A DNA stretch of 64,000 bases from Riemerella anatipestifer_F (GCF_037861325.1 NZ_JAFELW010000008.1), one strand, 5' to 3'; counted from the first letter of the stretch, positions 8,254 through 18,317 are shown. Made by a program: numbers and translations. The notes: generated by a model not told the origin, from the sequence alone.

Positions 8254-11200
8254 TCAAAACCCTGCTCTCACTTGCACACTTCCTATGTGTATGGTTCTAT
8301 CTCCAGAGTTTCGTCCCTCATAGTTGAGGTTAAGTTTTATAAATGAATTTATCGACTGTTGCAAAAACACCGTCCATACCTGATTTTTGCCTACTTTAAG
8401 TCCTTCCAACATTTGGTTTCCTACCAAACTGAAACTATTGCCTTTAAAATCATTATTGATGAACGAAAAACTTCCCCTAACCGAAGTCTTAGAACGCTCC
8501 CATTGTAAACTTCCTGTAAGGTCAAAGGTTTTTAAATGCTCTACGCCGTCCAGCCTTTGTTTTTGCTTTAGAGCAGAAGATAGCTCTGCTTGTATAGCCT
8601 CTGTAAGTTTATAGGTTAATTTTGGGCGTGTTTCTAGATGAATTAAATGATAATCTCTAGATTTAAACATCTCCGAAGCATTGGTTACGCTCTGATACTG
8701 ATTTTCCCAATCCGCTCTGAGATTTTTATTAAACCAATAGCCAATATTCACAAAGTGAGAAGACTGCTTTTTAGACTCTAAACTGAAATTAGCATTTATT
8801 AAGTTATCGTTTAATATCAATCGGTAAGTGCCATTCCACCCCGAAACCTCATTAGGTAAAAATTGTGCCGTTGCCAAGAAGTTTTGATTTTTTAGAATTT
8901 GATTTTGTTGTTTTTCAAACGGATTCCAAACCAAAACACGATCTTTTTTATAAAAAGAATTTTGAGATAAAAGCGAAAGATTAAAGTTCCACCTTTTCAC
9001 AAAACGATTTTGAGAGTTAAATATCTGTGCTGGACTGATGAATAAAGACAACTGAAGTTTGTTTTTATTAGAAGGTAAATACTTTATTGTATTGGTGTAA
9101 ACCCTTATATATCGAGCTAAATCGGCATACTCCGCTACCTCAAACTCATCTAACTGTTGCACCCCATCGCCATTGTAGTCTGTCCATTTGTAAATCCCTT
9201 GTCCATCGGTTACTTTTAGATACTGAAACTCCCTTTGTGCCTCTTGCCCATTGCCCAACTCATAAAAGGCTTGGAGCCTCACTCCATTATTAAACAACTG
9301 CTGATGGTATAAAATATTCCCCACCACAAAATCCTGATTTTGATTCTGAACCAACGATTCCGAAGTATGATAAAACTTACGATAATGAGCCAATGCCGTA
9401 AGAGTTGTTTTTTCATTTTTAATGATTTGGCTCTCCACCATTGCCCCCAAAATATGATTTACCTTTTCTAAACCTGCATTTCTCACAGAGTCATTCTCTC
9501 TTAGATAGAGTTTTGTTAGAAGTAAAATTCTGTTTTCATTACCTATTTTTTTCTGTACAAACAGCTCTCGCCACGCAAAACTCGTAGCATCTGTTTTTTG
9601 GATATTGTTGAAGTTTTTAAGGTTATGTTCCATTTGTCCTCCCAATGTCCAACTTCCTTTTTCGCCTAAGTATGAAGTGGAAGCAAGCCCTCTTATAAAA
9701 CGAGTATCCTGAAAATCCGAATTGGTATTAAGATAAGACACATTACCTTCTGTAAGCCATTTATTTTGTATCCATTTAAAATTCAAATCATTTTTAATCC
9801 CTTGATAAGTACCAGCTTCGTTGAGGAAATTAAGCGTATAGTTGAGTACAGAACCTTGCTTCCATTCATTTAAAAAACCAAATGTAAGTCTGTTTTGTGT
9901 TCTATGGTTAAACTCTTGAGAAAGATTAAAATCCCTAGCAAACTCCACATTATTGAGACGGTCCAAGATATGAAACTGCTTATTGATATGCTGAAACTCA
10001 AAACTTGGCGTCCCCTTCCATTGACCTTTAGTAAAGGTTTTTGCCCCTATTATTCGTGCAGCGTAGCCTTTATTTTCATCATTATTTTTGGAAGAAAATA
10101 AATTAACATCGTAATGACTTAACGAAACATCAGCTCCCACATAGCCTTGATTAAGCAAATAAGAAACATTCGCCGAAAGCACCTGTGCTTTTTGAGGTGC
10201 TGGTAACTTTCGCAACGCAGAATAGTCGCCTCTACCCTGCCCTACATATTCAAAAACCCGACCATTATTCGTGGTTTGTTTCAGTATATAATCGCCCACA
10301 TTTTGCCCTGTGTAAGAAAAGGAAACTTGATAAAGTTTTTCATTAGCATCGGTAGAAAACTCATAGTAATCTCCATTAGCATTGCTTACTTTTCGGTAAA
10401 GAATTTTATTAACATCGTAAGCCGTTTCAACCCCAGATGGAGCCACCATCAAAGCAGAATTACTCCCTGCCTGTGCCAATATCTTTTGGTCTTCTTCACT
10501 TAAATTAAGTGATAGAGGTGCATTTTTGTTATCACTTTCAAGAAACCAATTAAGCCCAAGTTTCAATTTCTCTCGCTGATGTTCCACTCCTCCAGTAACT
10601 AAAAAACGCGTATAGTTTCGATTGGTATAGTTGTATGAAATGGTAATGAAATTTTGATTGTAAATAGGTCTAAAACTCGTAAAAGTAACCTCTCCCGTAT
10701 TGTAGTTAATAGTATAATCTAAATTCTCTCCTCTCTTCATTAAAACACCATCAATAAACACTTGTTCGGAGCCAGATATAATGGTAATGAAGGTTTCGCC
10801 ATTCTTACCTAACAGCCTATAAGGACCTTGGTTGCCTTCCACTCCCTGAAACCTAATTCTATGAAATTCGCTACGAGCCACCCCCGCCGATAAATGAATA
10901 GAAGTTGGATTTTCCTTTCCCATTTTGGTTTGAAACTCTAGCCCTAGACTACGCCTTTGATACCTTCCGAAATAGGTAGTTTCATCATTCAAATCCAAAT
11001 GTCCTGCTCGAAGGATTGATTTTTTTTTGATATTAAGTTGGACAAAAATTTTATCAAACTCGTCTAATGTTTGTGTATAACCATCTGCCTGTATCGGAAG
11101 ATTATGGTCCGAGATACTGGCTAAAATAGATACCTCTTGGCTTAGTTTACCCGAAATCTGTAAATCCATAGAACTTTGCACCGATGAGCCTTGGGCATTA

Positions 11201-11484
11201 CCAAAAGAAATACCTCTTATAATAGCTCCTTGAGCATTAAGGTTACCTAAATCTAGTTGAGATTTACTGGCAGACGGAAGCTCTAGCTTTTCTACAACAC
11301 TCCTCTGTGGTAACTTTATGAAGTCTAAAGTATCTCTTGTAAAAACCTCCTTGTTGATATTAGCTATGATAAGGCTATCTTTCTTTGTAGAGTCTTTAAG
11401 ATAAGGGTTATGCCAAGAAAATACCTGCCCATATACCATATATGAGTTAAACCAAACTATGAGCAAAGCGACTATATACTTCAA
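8254..11484 (-). CDS. Large outer-membrane beta-barrel protein, function unknown
   Basis: About 1076 residues, dominated by alternating hydrophobic/aromatic strands and ending in a barrel-like C-terminus (GSVQVRAGF). Residues around 215-290 contain GSEQVFIDGVLMKRGENLDY followed by the NTGEVTFT segment, seen in large uncharacterised Bacteroidetes surface proteins. A DYNGDGVQQLDEFE acidic motif (about residue 780) looks calcium-binding. The frame opens upstream with a TTG at 11532, but a -7 box (11506-11513) lies inside that extension. I therefore prefer the TTG at 11484, which gives a proper signal peptide, (M)KYIVALLIVWFNSYMVYG. No specific role can be assigned. Confidence 0.75.
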   Translation of the reverse strand: MKYIVALLIVWFNSYMVYGQVFSWHNPYLKDSTKKDSLIIANINKEVFTRDTLDFIKLPQRSVVEKLELPSASKSQLDLGNLNAQGAIIRGISFGNAQGSSVQSSMDLQISGKLSQEVSILASISDHNLPIQADGYTQTLDEFDKIFVQLNIKKKSILRAGHLDLNDETTYFGRYQRRSLGLEFQTKMGKENPTSIHLSAGVARSEFHRIRFQGVEGNQGPYRLLGKNGETFITIISGSEQVFIDGVLMKRGENLDYTINYNTGEVTFTSFRPIYNQNFITISYNYTNRNYTRFLVTGGVEHQREKLKLGLNWFLESDNKNAPLSLNLSEEDQKILAQAGSNSALMVAPSGVETAYDVNKILYRKVSNANGDYYEFSTDANEKLYQVSFSYTGQNVGDYILKQTTNNGRVFEYVGQGRGDYSALRKLPAPQKAQVLSANVSYLLNQGYVGADVSLSHYDVNLFSSKNNDENKGYAARIIGAKTFTKGQWKGTPSFEFQHINKQFHILDRLNNVEFARDFNLSQEFNHRTQNRLTFGFLNEWKQGSVLNYTLNFLNEAGTYQGIKNDLNFKWIQNKWLTEGNVSYLNTNSDFQDTRFIRGLASTSYLGEKGSWTLGGQMEHNLKNFNNIQKTDATSFAWRELFVQKKIGNENRILLLTKLYLRENDSVRNAGLEKVNHILGAMVESQIIKNEKTTLTALAHYRKFYHTSESLVQNQNQDFVVGNILYHQQLFNNGVRLQAFYELGNGQEAQREFQYLKVTDGQGIYKWTDYNGDGVQQLDEFEVAEYADLARYIRVYTNTIKYLPSNKNKLQLSLFISPAQIFNSQNRFVKRWNFNLSLLSQNSFYKKDRVLVWNPFEKQQNQILKNQNFLATAQFLPNEVSGWNGTYRLILNDNLINANFSLESKKQSSHFVNIGYWFNKNLRADWENQYQSVTNASEMFKSRDYHLIHLETRPKLTYKLTEAIQAELSSALKQKQRLDGVEHLKTFDLTGSLQWERSKTSVRGSFSFINNDFKGNSFSLVGNQMLEGLKVGKNQVWTVFLQQSINSFIKLNLNYEGRNSGDRTIHIGSVQVRAGF

Positions 11485-11505
11485 GATATGACTAACAAGA
11501 AATTG

Positions 11506-11513
11506 CAAATTTA
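11506..11513 (-). promoter_or_regulatory. -7 box of the large barrel gene
   Basis: The minus strand reads TAAATTTG, an exact consensus match, about 22 bases upstream of the preferred TTG start at 11484 and downstream of the alternative TTG at 11532. It therefore argues for the shorter protein. Confidence 0.4.
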
Positions 11514-11583
11514 CATAACGGAATATTAACAAAACTTAATATAAATCATATTGGCTTTTTCTTCTTTTCTGTAATAAAGTTTT

Positions 11584-11591
11584 TAACTTTG
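11584..11591 (+). promoter_or_regulatory. -7 box of the T9SS cargo operon
   Basis: TAACTTTG, an exact TAnnTTTG match, lies 32 bases before the start codon at 11623. The nearest TTG (11551) is too far upstream for a normal spacer. Confidence 0.4.
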
Positions 11592-11622
11592 GGGCAGATA
11601 ATAACTTTAAAAAAAATAATAT

Positions 11623-12396
11623 ATGAGAAAATTTTATTCTTTAATGGCTGCAGTAGCTTTGGTAACAACAGTTTCTGCACAGAATTTGGTGCAAAATCCA
11701 GGTCTAGAAAATTGGAACGATGCTGGTAAAGCTGTAGATTGGTTTCACGATTCAAATAGCTCAAAAGCTGATACTAAAAAGCATAGTGGTTCTTTTTCTG
11801 GACAAATAAAATCACCAAGTAAAGGAAGTAACAGTATGGGAATGAAAGACATTGCTGTTACTCCTGGAAAAACTTATGTCTATTCTGGCTGGTATCTTCA
11901 AGAGACAGCTTCAACTAGAGTTAGACATTGGGGACAGTGGAGAACCGCCACAGGACTACTTAGCGATACGAGTTTACAATCAGAATTTATTGATGCTACT
12001 TCTCCTGAATGGAAACAATTTAAAATAGAAGCCGTTGCTCCAGAAGGTGCAGAAGTTGCTAGATTGTCTTTCAGAGTATATAAAGGGAACGATGCTGCTG
12101 AAGGTGTGGTCTATATAGACGATTTTTTCTTTGCGGACAAAGAAACTCTTTCTGTAACGGATATTAAAGATTTCAATAACAACGTAAAATTCAACACTTT
12201 AGCAGATGATGTATTAACATTTAGTTTACCAAATAAAGCTACTGTAAATATCTATTCTCTAGATGGTAAACTACTTTCTTCTAGTAGAGTATCTTCTGGA
12301 GAATCAATCAATATATCTCATCTAGCTAAAGGGAGTTATATTGTAGCCGTACAGGATAATTACAACAAAATCAGCAGAAAAATCATTAAAAAATAA
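11623..12396 (+). CDS. T9SS-secreted protein with carbohydrate-binding-like module
   Basis: 257 residues. The signal peptide MRKFYSLMAAVALVTTVSA is followed by a jelly-roll CBM4/9-like domain (about 20-170: NPGLENWNDAG, TPGKTYVYSGWY, AEVARLSFRVYKG, GVVYIDDFFF). A type A type IX sorting domain (about 185-257) ends in VNIYSLDGKLL...LAKGSYIVAVQD and a KIIKK tail. The protein should cross the outer membrane through the Por/T9SS system and be surface-attached or released. The ligand is unknown. First gene of a two-gene unit. Confidence 0.8.
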   Translation: MRKFYSLMAAVALVTTVSAQNLVQNPGLENWNDAGKAVDWFHDSNSSKADTKKHSGSFSGQIKSPSKGSNSMGMKDIAVTPGKTYVYSGWYLQETASTRVRHWGQWRTATGLLSDTSLQSEFIDATSPEWKQFKIEAVAPEGAEVARLSFRVYKGNDAAEGVVYIDDFFFADKETLSVTDIKDFNNNVKFNTLADDVLTFSLPNKATVNIYSLDGKLLSSSRVSSGESINISHLAKGSYIVAVQDNYNKISRKIIKK

Positions 12397-12410
12397 AAAT
12401 TATATTAAAA

Positions 12411-13151
12411 ATGAAAAAATTACTCTCTCTAATTACTAGTATAATAGTTTCAACTTGCATCAATGCTCAAGTTTTCCAAGAAAACTTTAATGACATTAAT
12501 GGCACAGGTGGTAATGATGGTGTTTTTGGTGGAAATGTGGCCTCTTCTCCTCTCAATTCTTATGGAGATTGGACTCTAAACAGAGCCTATGAAGCCAACG
12601 CTTGTATTAAAATAGGTACAAGTAGTGCTTTAGGTAGTGTAACTACTCCATCTATAAGCTTAACAGGAAACGGAACACTTTCCTTTAAAGCAGCCGCTTG
12701 GGATACTAAAACAGAACAAACCTCTCTTAAAATTTCAGCAATTGGAGGAACTCTAAGTGTTTCAGAAATCGCGTTAGAAAAAGGAGCTTTTAAGACCTAT
12801 ACAGTGGATATCACTAACGCAACAGGAGATCTAAAAATTACCTTTGAAGGTTTTCAAGCTGCTAGATCAAGATTTTTTTTGGATGATATAGTAGTTACAG
12901 AAACCACTATGTCTGTATCTGATGTTAATGCTAAAAAAATCAACTTAGTTAAAAATACCGTGGTAGATACACAATTGCTATTTGGAACAGATGCTGACAT
13001 TAAAATTTATAATGTTAACGGGCAATTAGTAAAATCTGCTAAAGTAAATAACAGTGAGGCTCTTAACCTGTCTTCTCTACCTAAAGGAGTTTACATTGTT
13101 TCTGGAGAAGTAAACGGTGAGAAAGTTTCTCAAAAAATTATCAAGAAATAA
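12411..13151 (+). CDS. T9SS-secreted protein, choice-of-anchor J-like
   Basis: 246 residues. The signal peptide MKKLLSLITSIIVSTCINA is followed by a beta-sandwich domain starting FQENFNDINGTGGNDG and ending RSRFFLDDIVVTE, like choice-of-anchor J or cleaved-adhesin modules. A type A sorting domain (about 180-246; IKIYNVNGQLV, LSSLPKGVYIVSGEV, KIIKK) closes the protein. The gene starts 14 bases after the preceding T9SS cargo gene and uses the same tail pattern, so the two are probably co-expressed extracellular partners. Confidence 0.8.
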   Translation: MKKLLSLITSIIVSTCINAQVFQENFNDINGTGGNDGVFGGNVASSPLNSYGDWTLNRAYEANACIKIGTSSALGSVTTPSISLTGNGTLSFKAAAWDTKTEQTSLKISAIGGTLSVSEIALEKGAFKTYTVDITNATGDLKITFEGFQAARSRFFLDDIVVTETTMSVSDVNAKKINLVKNTVVDTQLLFGTDADIKIYNVNGQLVKSAKVNNSEALNLSSLPKGVYIVSGEVNGEKVSQKIIKK

Positions 13152-13177
13152 GTCAAATTTACTTTTAATTTATCATT

Positions 13178-13206
13178 AAAGTCTCGGATAATCCGAGACT
13201 TTTTTG
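13178..13206 (+). terminator. Intrinsic terminator after the T9SS cargo pair
   Basis: AGTCTCGG / CCGAGACT stem with an ATAAT loop followed by TTTTTT. Confidence 0.85.
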
Positions 13207-13237
13207 CTACATAGTTTTCATACTTCCCAAAAAACAT

Positions 13238-13245
13238 TAAATTTG
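13238..13245 (+). promoter_or_regulatory. -7 box of thyA
   Basis: TAAATTTG lies 17 bases before the thyA ATG, directly downstream of the preceding terminator. Confidence 0.45.
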
Positions 13246-13262
13246 GGATTTAAAAGATTATA

Positions 13263-14057
13263 ATGCAAAACTATCTAGACTTACTTCAACATATACTAGA
13301 CCACGGAACAGACAAAACCGATAGAACAGGCACAGGTACAAGAAGTGTCTTCGGCTATCAACTTAGATACGACCTTTCTAAGGGCTTCCCTCTAATTACC
13401 ACAAAAAAGGTACACCTCAAATCTATTATTTATGAACTCCTTTGGTTTCTAAAAGGAGATACCAATATTAAATATCTTAACGATAATGGCGTAAGTATTT
13501 GGGACGAATGGGCGGACGATAATGGCAATTTAGGTCCTGTCTATGGTGCTCAATGGCGAAGCTGGAAGGGTGCAGATGGTAAGGTTATAGACCAAATATC
13601 AGAGGTTATACACCAAATTAAAACTAATCCTGATAGCAGAAGGCTCATCGTATCCGCGTGGAATGCGGCTGAAATCCCCAATATGGCACTAGCCCCTTGC
13701 CACGCTTTGTTTCAGTTTTATGTCGCCGATGGTAAGTTATCACTACAACTCTATCAAAGGAGTGCCGATGTTTTTCTAGGCGTTCCTTTCAATATCGCTA
13801 GTTATGCCCTGCTGACTATGATGGTAGCCCAAGTATGTGGTTTAAAAGTAGGCGAGTACATTCACTCGTTTGGAGATGTGCATATCTATAACAATCATTT
13901 TGAACAAGTACAAAAACAACTCTCCAGAGAGCCTAGACCACTTCCTACTATGAAACTAAACCCTAGCGTAAAAGACCTTTTTGACTTTAAATTTGAGGAC
14001 TTTACACTAGAAAATTATCACCCACATTCGGGCATTAAAGCACCTGTTGCTGTATAA
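13263..14057 (+). CDS. thyA: Thymidylate synthase
   Basis: 264 residues, the normal length. It converts dUMP to dTMP with methylene-tetrahydrofolate. Visible motifs are DRTGTGTRSVFG, the nucleophile segment ALAPCHALFQFYV (catalytic Cys), QRSADVFLGVPFNIASYALL, and the C-terminal HSGIKAPVAV tail that closes on the active site. Cytoplasmic; single gene with its own promoter. Confidence 0.97.
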   Translation: MQNYLDLLQHILDHGTDKTDRTGTGTRSVFGYQLRYDLSKGFPLITTKKVHLKSIIYELLWFLKGDTNIKYLNDNGVSIWDEWADDNGNLGPVYGAQWRSWKGADGKVIDQISEVIHQIKTNPDSRRLIVSAWNAAEIPNMALAPCHALFQFYVADGKLSLQLYQRSADVFLGVPFNIASYALLTMMVAQVCGLKVGEYIHSFGDVHIYNNHFEQVQKQLSREPRPLPTMKLNPSVKDLFDFKFEDFTLENYHPHSGIKAPVAV

Positions 14058-14102
14058 CCAACAATCAATTAGTAAAATGTTTAAAATCTAAATTAAGTAT
14101 AT

Positions 14103-16613
14103 ATGAAAAAAATTATCATCACTGCTTTGGCTTTAGGCTGTATTATTTCTACCCAATACAGTTTCGCCCAAACTGAAACTTCTGGGAGAGAAACCATCTA
14201 TCGTGCCACTCACACTAAAACTACCGAACTTAAACATACCAAGCTAAAAGTAAGTTTTGACTTTGAAAAAGAGCAGCTTCACGGAGAAGAATGGCTTACT
14301 GCTTCGCCTTATTTCTATCCATCGGACTCTTTAGTTCTTAATGCTAAAGCCATGCTCATACACGAAGTGGCTTTAGATAAAAATGGAAGCAAAGTTCCTC
14401 TAAAATACAGTTACAAAGACGATATTCTGCACATTTCTTTAGATAAAACTTATCAGAGAAATCAAGATTATACCGTTTATATTAAATATACCTCTAGACC
14501 CAATGAGGTAAAACAGAAAGGAAGCAAAGCTATAAATGATGCTAAAGGTCTTTACTTCATCAATGCTCAAGGCAAAGACCCTGACAAACCTACTCAAGTG
14601 TGGACTCAAGGAGAAACCGAGTCTAATTCTGCTTGGTTCCCTACCATTGATAAACCTAATCAAAAAACTACTCAGGAAATTTATATGACCGTTCCTGATA
14701 AATTTGTTACCCTTTCTAATGGGCTTCTAAAATCTTCTACCAAAGAGGCTAACAATCTAAGAACCGACCATTGGGTAATGGATAAAAAACACGCTCCGTA
14801 CCTCTTCTTTATGGGCGTTGGAGAATATGCCGTAATTAAAGATAAATGGAGAAATATTCCTGTAGACTACTATGTAGAGAAAGAATATGCAGATTATGCC
14901 AAACAAATCTTTGGAAATACCCCTGAAATGATGGAGTTTTTCTCCAAAAAGTTAGGCTACGATTATCCTTGGGCAAAATATGCTCAACTAGTGGGGAGAG
15001 ATTTTGTAAGTGGCGCAATGGAGAACACTACCGCCGTTATCCACGCCGAACATGCCCAGCAAAAACCAGGAGATTTGATAGACGACAACCGTTGGGAAAG
15101 CACTATCGCACACGAGCTGTTCCACCATTGGTTTGGAGATTTGGTAACCACAGAAAGCTGGAGCAATCTTACTGTAAATGAAAGTTTTGCTAACTATTCC
15201 GAATACCTTTGGGAAGAATACAAGTACGGAAAAGATGCCGCAGATTATCATCTCAATAATAATAGTAGCAGATATATACACAACCCTTCCGACTTCAACA
15301 AAGACCTTGTAAGATTCGATTATGAGAATAGAGAAGACATGTTTGATTTAGTATCCTACAACAAAGGTGGAGCTATCCTACATATGTTAAGAAATTATTT
15401 AGGAGACGATGCCTTCTTTGCAGGTGTAACAGATTATCTCAAAACTCATGAGTACGGCACTGGGGAAGCTCACCAGCTAAGACTTTCGTTTGAAAAAATT
15501 TCTGGTAAAGACCTAAATTGGTTCTTCAACCAATGGTACTTTAATAGTGGAAATCCAAAATTAAATATACAATACAGCTACGAACCTGTAAAAAAAGAAG
15601 TTACTGTATCTATTTTACAAAGTCAAGAAAAGCCGTTTCAATTCCCACTTACTATAGATTTACACGAAGGAAACTCTGTAAAACGCCAAGATGTATGGGT
15701 AAATGCCAAAGCTAAAAATGATTTTACTTTTAGTGTGAATAAAAATCCTGATTTAATAAATGTAGATCCTGCTGGAGTTCTTTTAGCTGAAATAAATAAC
15801 AGCAAAACTCCCGAACAACTCTACTTACAATACACTAAGTCTAAAGAGTATAAAAGCAGATATTTAGCACTAAAAGGGGCTTCAGAAGCTGTAACTTACC
15901 CTGAATCAGTAAAAACAATAGTAGCTGCACTAAAAGATGATTTCTTCAGATTGAGAATTCAAGCACTTAATGCTTTAGATTTATCTAACCCCGCACACGC
16001 AAAGGTAGCATTAGCTGAAGTTGAAAAAATCGCTAACAACGATCCTAAAACTTTAGTAAGAGCAGCAGCAATATTAGCTTTATCTAAAACAAAAAACAAA
16101 AAATATCTATCTCTATATGAGAAGAATATTGATGTAGTATCTAATGCCATTAAAGGAAGTGCATTGGCTGCCATTGCACAAACCGAGCCTGAGCGTGTTA
16201 AAAGTCTAGCAGACAAAATAGACCTTTCTGGTGCTTCAGAAGAATTAATTACCACATTACTACCTACCATAGTTAAAAACAAGATAGAATCTCAGATGCC
16301 ACACATAGGTGGATTGGTCGCTTTTTATCCTTTCTTAAAATTTCAAAATCCTGAGTTAGGTAATGTAGCAGAAGAAGGTTTTAACTGGATTATGACTTCT
16401 GATAATTTAAAAGCCACAGAATCTATCACTAAAATTTTAGGTCAAGCCAAGTCTGAGATTCCTGACAATCCTCAAGTTAAAATGATGATTATACAAATGC
16501 TTCAAAACGGAGTTTCCAAAAAAATGGAACTACTAAAAGCTCAACCTAATAGTGATAGCCTTCACAAACAAGTAGACAAAATAAATAAAGTTATTGAGCT
16601 TTACAAAAACTAA
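14103..16613 (+). CDS. M1 family zinc aminopeptidase, exported
   Basis: 836 residues. The signal peptide (about 1-22, ending SFA) is followed by an N-terminal beta domain. The exopeptidase motif appears as GAMENTT, and the zinc site is HELFHHWFGDLVTTESWSN with the third ligand in NESFANYSEYLW. A HEAT-like helical C-terminal region follows (about 560-836; repeated ALKGA, AALKDD, AAAILALSK units). It removes N-terminal amino acids from peptides, probably in the periplasm. Confidence 0.93.
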   Translation: MKKIIITALALGCIISTQYSFAQTETSGRETIYRATHTKTTELKHTKLKVSFDFEKEQLHGEEWLTASPYFYPSDSLVLNAKAMLIHEVALDKNGSKVPLKYSYKDDILHISLDKTYQRNQDYTVYIKYTSRPNEVKQKGSKAINDAKGLYFINAQGKDPDKPTQVWTQGETESNSAWFPTIDKPNQKTTQEIYMTVPDKFVTLSNGLLKSSTKEANNLRTDHWVMDKKHAPYLFFMGVGEYAVIKDKWRNIPVDYYVEKEYADYAKQIFGNTPEMMEFFSKKLGYDYPWAKYAQLVGRDFVSGAMENTTAVIHAEHAQQKPGDLIDDNRWESTIAHELFHHWFGDLVTTESWSNLTVNESFANYSEYLWEEYKYGKDAADYHLNNNSSRYIHNPSDFNKDLVRFDYENREDMFDLVSYNKGGAILHMLRNYLGDDAFFAGVTDYLKTHEYGTGEAHQLRLSFEKISGKDLNWFFNQWYFNSGNPKLNIQYSYEPVKKEVTVSILQSQEKPFQFPLTIDLHEGNSVKRQDVWVNAKAKNDFTFSVNKNPDLINVDPAGVLLAEINNSKTPEQLYLQYTKSKEYKSRYLALKGASEAVTYPESVKTIVAALKDDFFRLRIQALNALDLSNPAHAKVALAEVEKIANNDPKTLVRAAAILALSKTKNKKYLSLYEKNIDVVSNAIKGSALAAIAQTEPERVKSLADKIDLSGASEELITTLLPTIVKNKIESQMPHIGGLVAFYPFLKFQNPELGNVAEEGFNWIMTSDNLKATESITKILGQAKSEIPDNPQVKMMIIQMLQNGVSKKMELLKAQPNSDSLHKQVDKINKVIELYKN

Positions 16614-16618
16614 AGCAA

Positions 16619-16653
16619 CAAAAAAGAGAGATGAAATTCATCTCTCTTTTTTA
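16619..16653. terminator. Bidirectional terminator
   Basis: A long stem, AAAAAGAGAGATGAA pairing with TTCATCTCTCTTTTT, between the aminopeptidase and the converging outer-membrane gene. Confidence 0.8.
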
Positions 16654-16675
16654 TCATAAACTGCTTTGAAGTTTA

Positions 16676-17347
16676 TTAGTCAAAAATATAATTAAGTGTT
16701 AAACTTAGTACTTGTTCAGATTTTTTCTTTTCTGTATTCGGATCTTTTACATAAACCGTTTCAATCATATTAGGATAGGTATTGGATAAACCTAGATCAA
16801 ACTTTGCAGCTATCTCTAACTTTCTTTTGTAACTGAAACCAAGACCAAAACCAAGACCAAAATTGAAACTATTAGCTTTTCCATTCAAATTAGGATACAA
16901 CGGATTTCCCTCTATTGTATATGCTGTTCTAGAAGCTTCAGATACAGTTTGATTAACTAAGAAATTAAACCTTGGACCAAACATTCCGAAGAATTCGGAC
17001 TCTGCTTCTGAAAAATAACCTTTTATATAAATAGGAACACTAATGTAATCATTATAATATTTTGTATTTTTATTGCCTCCTCCTTGTTTATTATAACCCG
17101 TTTCTCCTGCCTGATAATATTGAATTTCTGGTTGTAAATATAGTTGATCATCATTATCTGCAGGAATTAATGCTAAAGCACCTACCTGAAAACCTAATCT
17201 TTTACCTGATGGGTTATGTGCATTTTTTACTCCAGAGTAATTGGCACCTCCACTTACTCCAAAACGAGTATTTTCAAACTGAATATTGATTTGTGCAGAA
17301 GACAATCCAAAGACTAAACCTAATCCTACTAAAACTATTTTTTTCAT
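16676..17347 (-). CDS. Outer-membrane beta-barrel protein (PorT/OmpW-like small barrel)
   Basis: About 223 residues from the ATG at 17347 (MKKIVLVGLGLVFGLSSAQ, a good signal peptide). The open frame extends to 17407, but that extension would put non-signal sequence in front. The mature part is an eight-strand-type barrel of the outer membrane beta-barrel superfamily (FGVSGGANYSGVKN, LGFQVGALALIP, FGLGFGLGFSYK, C-terminal LSLTLNYIFD). Possible porin or structural envelope protein; no specific substrate is suggested. Confidence 0.75.
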   Translation of the reverse strand: MKKIVLVGLGLVFGLSSAQINIQFENTRFGVSGGANYSGVKNAHNPSGKRLGFQVGALALIPADNDDQLYLQPEIQYYQAGETGYNKQGGGNKNTKYYNDYISVPIYIKGYFSEAESEFFGMFGPRFNFLVNQTVSEASRTAYTIEGNPLYPNLNGKANSFNFGLGFGLGFSYKRKLEIAAKFDLGLSNTYPNMIETVYVKDPNTEKKKSEQVLSLTLNYIFD

Positions 17348-17444
17348 AATCATATTTTTAAGAATAAAACTCCAATGATAGCAATCTATCATCAGAGTTT
17401 TTACCATTGTAATTAAAATTTTAATATTTATTTTTCAAAAAATA

Positions 17445-18317
17445 CTACCCTAAAACCTTTGCAATAGTAACTCCTATATCAGCTGGAGAATCTACCACAT
17501 TAATTCCGTTTTCTCTCATGATAGCCATTTTTGCCTGAGCGGTATCTTCAGCACCACCTACAATAGCACCAGCGTGTCCCATAGTTCTTCCTTTAGGTGC
17601 TGTTTGCCCTGCAATAAAACCAACTACTGGCTTCTTAGAACCACTAGCTTTATACCATTTAGCAGCTTCCGCTTCAAGGTTACCTCCAATCTCACCAATC
17701 ATTACCACAGCTTCAGTTTCTGGGTCGTTAATAAACATTTCTAAAGCCTCTTTAGTAGTAGTTCCAATGATAGGGTCTCCACCAATACCTATTGCCGTAG
17801 AAATACCATAACCAGCTCTTACCACTTGGTCTGCAGCTTCATAAGTAAGTGTTCCTGATTTAGATACAATACCTACTTTACCTTTCTTGAATACAAATCC
17901 TGGCATAATACCAATCTTAGCTTCATCAGAAGTAATGATACCTGGACAGTTAGGTCCAATTAGACGGCAATCTTTATCTGCAATATAATTTTTCACTTTA
18001 GTCATATCAGCTACTGGAATTCCTTCTGTGATACAAACAATCACTTTAATCCCTGCATCTGCAGCTTCCATAATAGCATCTGCAGCAAATGCTGGTGGTA
18101 CAAAAATGATACTTACATTAGCACCTGCTTTTTCCACAGCGTCTGCTACGGTATTAAATACAGGCTTACCTAAATGCTCTGTACCTCCTTTTCCTGGAGT
18201 TACACCTCCCACTACGTTTGTTCCGTAGTCTATCATTTGACCTGCATGGAAAGTTCCTTCGTTTCCTGTAAACCCTTGTACTATTACTCTAGAATCTTTG
18301 TTAACTAATACTGACAT
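17445..18317 (-). CDS. sucD: Succinyl-CoA synthetase alpha subunit
   Basis: 290 residues. The CoA-binding Rossmann domain starts VIVQGFTGNEGTFHAGQMI, and PNCPGII follows. The ligase domain carries SGTLTYEA and the phosphohistidine loop GHAGAI. It works with SucB in the TCA cycle, interconverting succinyl-CoA and succinate with nucleotide phosphorylation; sucB is not adjacent. The 103-base gap upstream is AT-rich with only a weak -7 candidate. Confidence 0.97.
   Translation of the reverse strand: MSVLVNKDSRVIVQGFTGNEGTFHAGQMIDYGTNVVGGVTPGKGGTEHLGKPVFNTVADAVEKAGANVSIIFVPPAFAADAIMEAADAGIKVIVCITEGIPVADMTKVKNYIADKDCRLIGPNCPGIITSDEAKIGIMPGFVFKKGKVGIVSKSGTLTYEAADQVVRAGYGISTAIGIGGDPIIGTTTKEALEMFINDPETEAVVMIGEIGGNLEAEAAKWYKASGSKKPVVGFIAGQTAPKGRTMGHAGAIVGGAEDTAQAKMAIMRENGINVVDSPADIGVTIAKVLG

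Noticed and set aside
8387..8614. Plus-strand frames within the large barrel gene (also 9087, 9895, 10276)
   Set aside because: Low-complexity antisense frames in a gene with normal coding pattern on the other strand.
14969..15281. Overlapping short frames on both strands in the aminopeptidase gene
   Set aside because: They fall on the conserved HExxH region, whose coding frame is certain.
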